Below, piece by piece: positions 61,949 to 64,000 of a stretch of DNA of 64,000 nucleotides (within the stretch, counting starts at the first letter, position 1; each line of letters starts with the position of its first letter). Under the pieces are notes generated by a model that searched no databases, had not been told where the DNA came from, and was given only the letters and a program-made list of their open reading frames with translations. The DNA comes from Ruminococcus sp. UBA1409 (lineage in GTDB: Bacteria; Bacillota; Clostridia; Oscillospirales; Ruminococcaceae): NCBI GenBank assembly GCA_002305045.1, contig DBPX01000015.1:1-64000 (forward strand), in the 5' to 3' direction. The position numbers were made by a program, and so were the translations under genes.

Positions 61949-63733
61949 CTAGCCTGCGAACATGGCGTCGGGAGTGTAAACCGAGATGTCGACATAAAGG
62001 GTATCTCCCTCCTCGACATTTATCTGACCTCCGACACCGTCGCCGGTCTGCTTGCAGTAAACCCCCATGACAAAGCCGGACTGCTCATAGGGAGTGTTAA
62101 GCTCTCTTAGAGTATATTTTATGTTGAGCCTGTCAAGAATCTCGACATACTCCTCCTTGGTATACCTAAACTCCATGCCGGTGAACTCGTCCTGATACAT
62201 ATAATCGGGAATCTCTACGATTCTGAGTCCCTTGCTGACAAACAGCCTGACCTTCTGCACGGGATAGAGGTCGGTGCCGGCGGGAATGTCCTGGTCAAAG
62301 ATGAGTCCGCTCTCGTAATCGTCGGAATACTCGTACACGGCGTCAAACTCAAGACGCTCCTTCCAGGTCTCGCTCTCGATTACCGAGGTGTACTTCTCAC
62401 CCTTCAGGTCGGGCATTACAAACATCGTGCCGGTTGGCGCAGACGGGGTTGTGACAGGCTCGCTGTCCTCTGTCGGCAGGGTGACGATGGAGGGAACATC
62501 CGGCACGGCTTCGCTGACTCCCGGAGTGCTGTCGCTCCCGGTAGAGGGCGTGACGGCGGGATTGTTACGGCTCCCAGAGCCGTCGGGAAGGAGCATAAGA
62601 ATAAGTAGGACAAAGGCGATGACTACAACCGCAAGAAGAAGTCCTGCGGCTATGAACATCCCGGGGTTTGCTCCCCTCTTCGAGCCCTTTGAAGCAGGCT
62701 TCGGCTTTTTATTTGCTCTTTGGGCGTCGATATTTATCGTCTGCGTAGAGCCGTTTGGCAGCTTTGACATATAGCTTGGCTGCTCAAACAGCTTTGTTAC
62801 AAAGTCGGTAATGGTCTGAATCCTTCTCTGACAGGAAAGAGCCATAGCCTGTGCTATTACCCTTGAGACATTAGCCGGGATATGCGAGTTTATCTTTCCA
62901 GGCTCTAAAAGGGAGTCGTTGCCGACCCTCGCCATAGCCTCGTTAGGCATACAGCCGGTCAGGATTCTGTACATTACGGCTGCGATGGAGTAGACATCCG
63001 TCCAGGTGCCGTCCCAGTCGGCGGCTCCGTACTGCTCTGGGGCTGAGTAGCCGGGGTAAAGCTCGGGGGCAAGGTCTGTATTGACCGTTCTTATCTCGGG
63101 AATCGAGAAGCCGGTGAGCCTAAGCTCCACCCTGTCGGTGACAAGTATGTTGTCAAGGCTTATCCCACGGTGTATGATTCCTGCGTTGTGGAGACATCCA
63201 AGAGTAGTCAAAAGAGGCGGGAAAAGCTTTTTGACCTGCTCCCAGCTAAGCTCGCCGGCATTGTCGGCAAGGTACTGCTTTAGAGTCACGCCGTCGCAAT
63301 ATCCCATCACGACATACGCCGTGCCGTTTGCGGAGAACATATCGTTGGGAGCTATTATGTGCGACATCGTCCTGAATCTTGTAAGACCCTTATTCAGCTC
63401 CACAAACTCAGACATATAGTTTTTATACTGCACCAGGGAATTCTGGTTTACAAGAATCCCCAGACCGTCCGAGCTGCGCCTGCAAATAGCGTCCGGCATG
63501 TACTCCTTTATAAATACCTTGGTCCTTTCAAGATTGTCATAGCCGATATACACAGCCGACTCGCCGTTGTACCTAAGAAGCCTTCCAACGACATACCTTG
63601 AATCAAGCACAGTCCTCGGCTGAAGATAGGACGCCGGATTCGCCGAGGAGTTTACATATCCGCATTTAGGACAGATTTCAAAGCTGTCAGACTCCTCCAT
63701 GCAGCCCATGCAGAGCGTTTTATGCTCACTCAT
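61949..63733 (-). CDS. Membrane-anchored Ser/Thr kinase-like protein with degenerate active site (predicted pseudokinase)
   Basis: Domain order in 594 residues: an N-terminal zinc ribbon (C8, C11, C21, C24), a protein-kinase fold (about 45-315), a Lys/Ser linker, one membrane helix (about 359-382), a Ser/Pro/Thr-rich extracellular linker, and two PASTA-like repeats (from ~440). The beta-3 lysine is present (K76 in FIKEYMP), as is the APE motif (231-233). The HRD catalytic Asp is Gly (H188-R189-G190), the DFG motif is G208-F209-S210, and the glycine loop is degenerate. Phosphotransfer therefore looks unlikely. PASTA kinases sense muropeptides or lipid II. ATG 63733 is chosen over an upstream TTG because AAAGGAAAG precedes it. 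The promoter is at 63851-63879. Confidence 0.85.
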   Translation of the reverse strand: MSEHKTLCMGCMEESDSFEICPKCGYVNSSANPASYLQPRTVLDSRYVVGRLLRYNGESAVYIGYDNLERTKVFIKEYMPDAICRRSSDGLGILVNQNSLVQYKNYMSEFVELNKGLTRFRTMSHIIAPNDMFSANGTAYVVMGYCDGVTLKQYLADNAGELSWEQVKKLFPPLLTTLGCLHNAGIIHRGISLDNILVTDRVELRLTGFSIPEIRTVNTDLAPELYPGYSAPEQYGAADWDGTWTDVYSIAAVMYRILTGCMPNEAMARVGNDSLLEPGKINSHIPANVSRVIAQAMALSCQRRIQTITDFVTKLFEQPSYMSKLPNGSTQTINIDAQRANKKPKPASKGSKRGANPGMFIAAGLLLAVVVIAFVLLILMLLPDGSGSRNNPAVTPSTGSDSTPGVSEAVPDVPSIVTLPTEDSEPVTTPSAPTGTMFVMPDLKGEKYTSVIESETWKERLEFDAVYEYSDDYESGLIFDQDIPAGTDLYPVQKVRLFVSKGLRIVEIPDYMYQDEFTGMEFRYTKEEYVEILDRLNIKYTLRELNTPYEQSGFVMGVYCKQTGDGVGGQINVEEGDTLYVDISVYTPDAMFAG

Positions 63734-63850
63734 CAATACAATCTTTCCTTTCAAAAAGTCATATATCCACCGATATTGCTTTACTAAATCAAAAGCTGAC
63801 AGACAGCCTGCCGGCTTAAAATATTACAGTTGCCGCAAATTACCGATTTA

Positions 63851-63879
63851 ATCATACCAACGGGTGAGTAAAATGTCAA
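63851..63879 (-). promoter_or_regulatory. Near-consensus vegetative promoter of the pseudokinase gene
   Basis: A perfect TTGACA (63879-63874) and TATGAT (63856-63851) are 17 bases apart on the minus strand, 118 bases ahead of the start codon. Confidence 0.8.
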
Positions 63880-63938
63880 CCGGTCTTTTCAAACTGTCAC
63901 CTCACTGTAACCAACTTGTAACCTTTTTCCCGGACGGT

Positions 63939-63969
63939 TAGGACAGGTTTTCCCCGAAGCCCTGTCCTA
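63939..63969. repeat. 9-bp inverted repeat near the right edge
   Basis: TAGGACAGG (63939-63947) and CCTGTCCTA (63961-63969) form a perfect stem with a 13-base loop. No T-run follows on either strand. Its role is unclear because the window ends 31 bases later. Confidence 0.5.
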
Positions 63970-64000
63970 TTGGCATAAAGAGCTGTCCCAAGGCAATTTT

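Overview
The window is chromosomal DNA of a spore-forming, Gram-positive anaerobe, most likely a gut-type clostridium of the Ruminococcaceae/Oscillospirales kind. The evidence is the sporulation gene set (yqfC, yqfD, a ylbJ-like gene, yunB, a spoIIM-like gene), indirect tRNA amidation by GatCAB, the MEP isoprenoid pathway (dxr), a split transketolase, a folate ECF transporter behind a tetrahydrofolate riboswitch, oxygen-sensitive redox proteins and xylan-degrading glycosidases. Taxonomy is inferred from gene content only. No rRNA, tRNA, CRISPR array, phage or transposase gene was seen.

Layout. 1-4443 (+): the end of a GH115 alpha-glucuronidase, a NifX-like protein with a Cys/His-rich repeat tail, a CoA-disulfide-reductase/rhodanese flavoenzyme, a truncated iron-siderophore ABC ATPase and an iron-sulfur flavoprotein. 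4668-6551 (+): htpG. 6623-47837 is almost entirely minus-strand housekeeping DNA: phoH-ybeY-era-yqzL-recO-mutS2; yqfC-yqfD; ligA-gatC-gatA-gatB; yunB; lspA-rluD-HAD-split transketolase; sepF-ylmH-divIVA-ileS; an HlyD-like protein; pyrH-frr-uppS-cdsA-dxr-rseP-mutL-miaA; der-plsY-gpsA; DUF177-rpmF; pgi and a small P-loop protein; a D,D-carboxypeptidase homologue; an HPr-like protein. The ylbJ-like gene is the only plus-strand gene inside this block. 47988-64000: mtaB (+), then GH43 and an acetyltransferase, the glycolytic run pgk-tpiA-gpmI, trmL, pdxY, a short plus-strand gene followed by a hairpin-rich non-coding stretch, yesL- and spoIIM-like membrane genes, folT behind its riboswitch, pfkA, and a membrane-anchored kinase-like protein.

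How the genes work together. Most loci are conserved firmicute clusters: ribosome and tRNA maturation (era, ybeY, der, rpmF, miaA, mtaB, trmL, rluD), DNA repair (recO, mutS2, mutL, ligA), envelope lipid and wall precursor supply (dxr, uppS, cdsA, plsY, gpsA), division (sepF, ylmH, divIVA), glycolysis (pgi, pfkA, tpiA, pgk, gpmI) and sporulation. Many start codons are preceded by strong Shine-Dalgarno sequences. Several minus-strand operons have near-consensus vegetative promoters with 17-base spacing.

The most unusual content is a set of degenerate enzymes. The protein kinase homologue (61949-63733) has lost the HRD and DFG aspartates. The DacF-type carboxypeptidase homologue (46210-47394) has lost all three penicillin-binding-protein motifs. 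The HPr-like protein (47607-47837) lacks the phosphorylatable histidine but keeps the regulatory serine. Also notable are a THF riboswitch directly behind pfkA, a FolT with an extra membrane helix and coiled coil, the CSEH repeat tail of the NifX-like protein, and the hairpin-rich region at 57469-57829.
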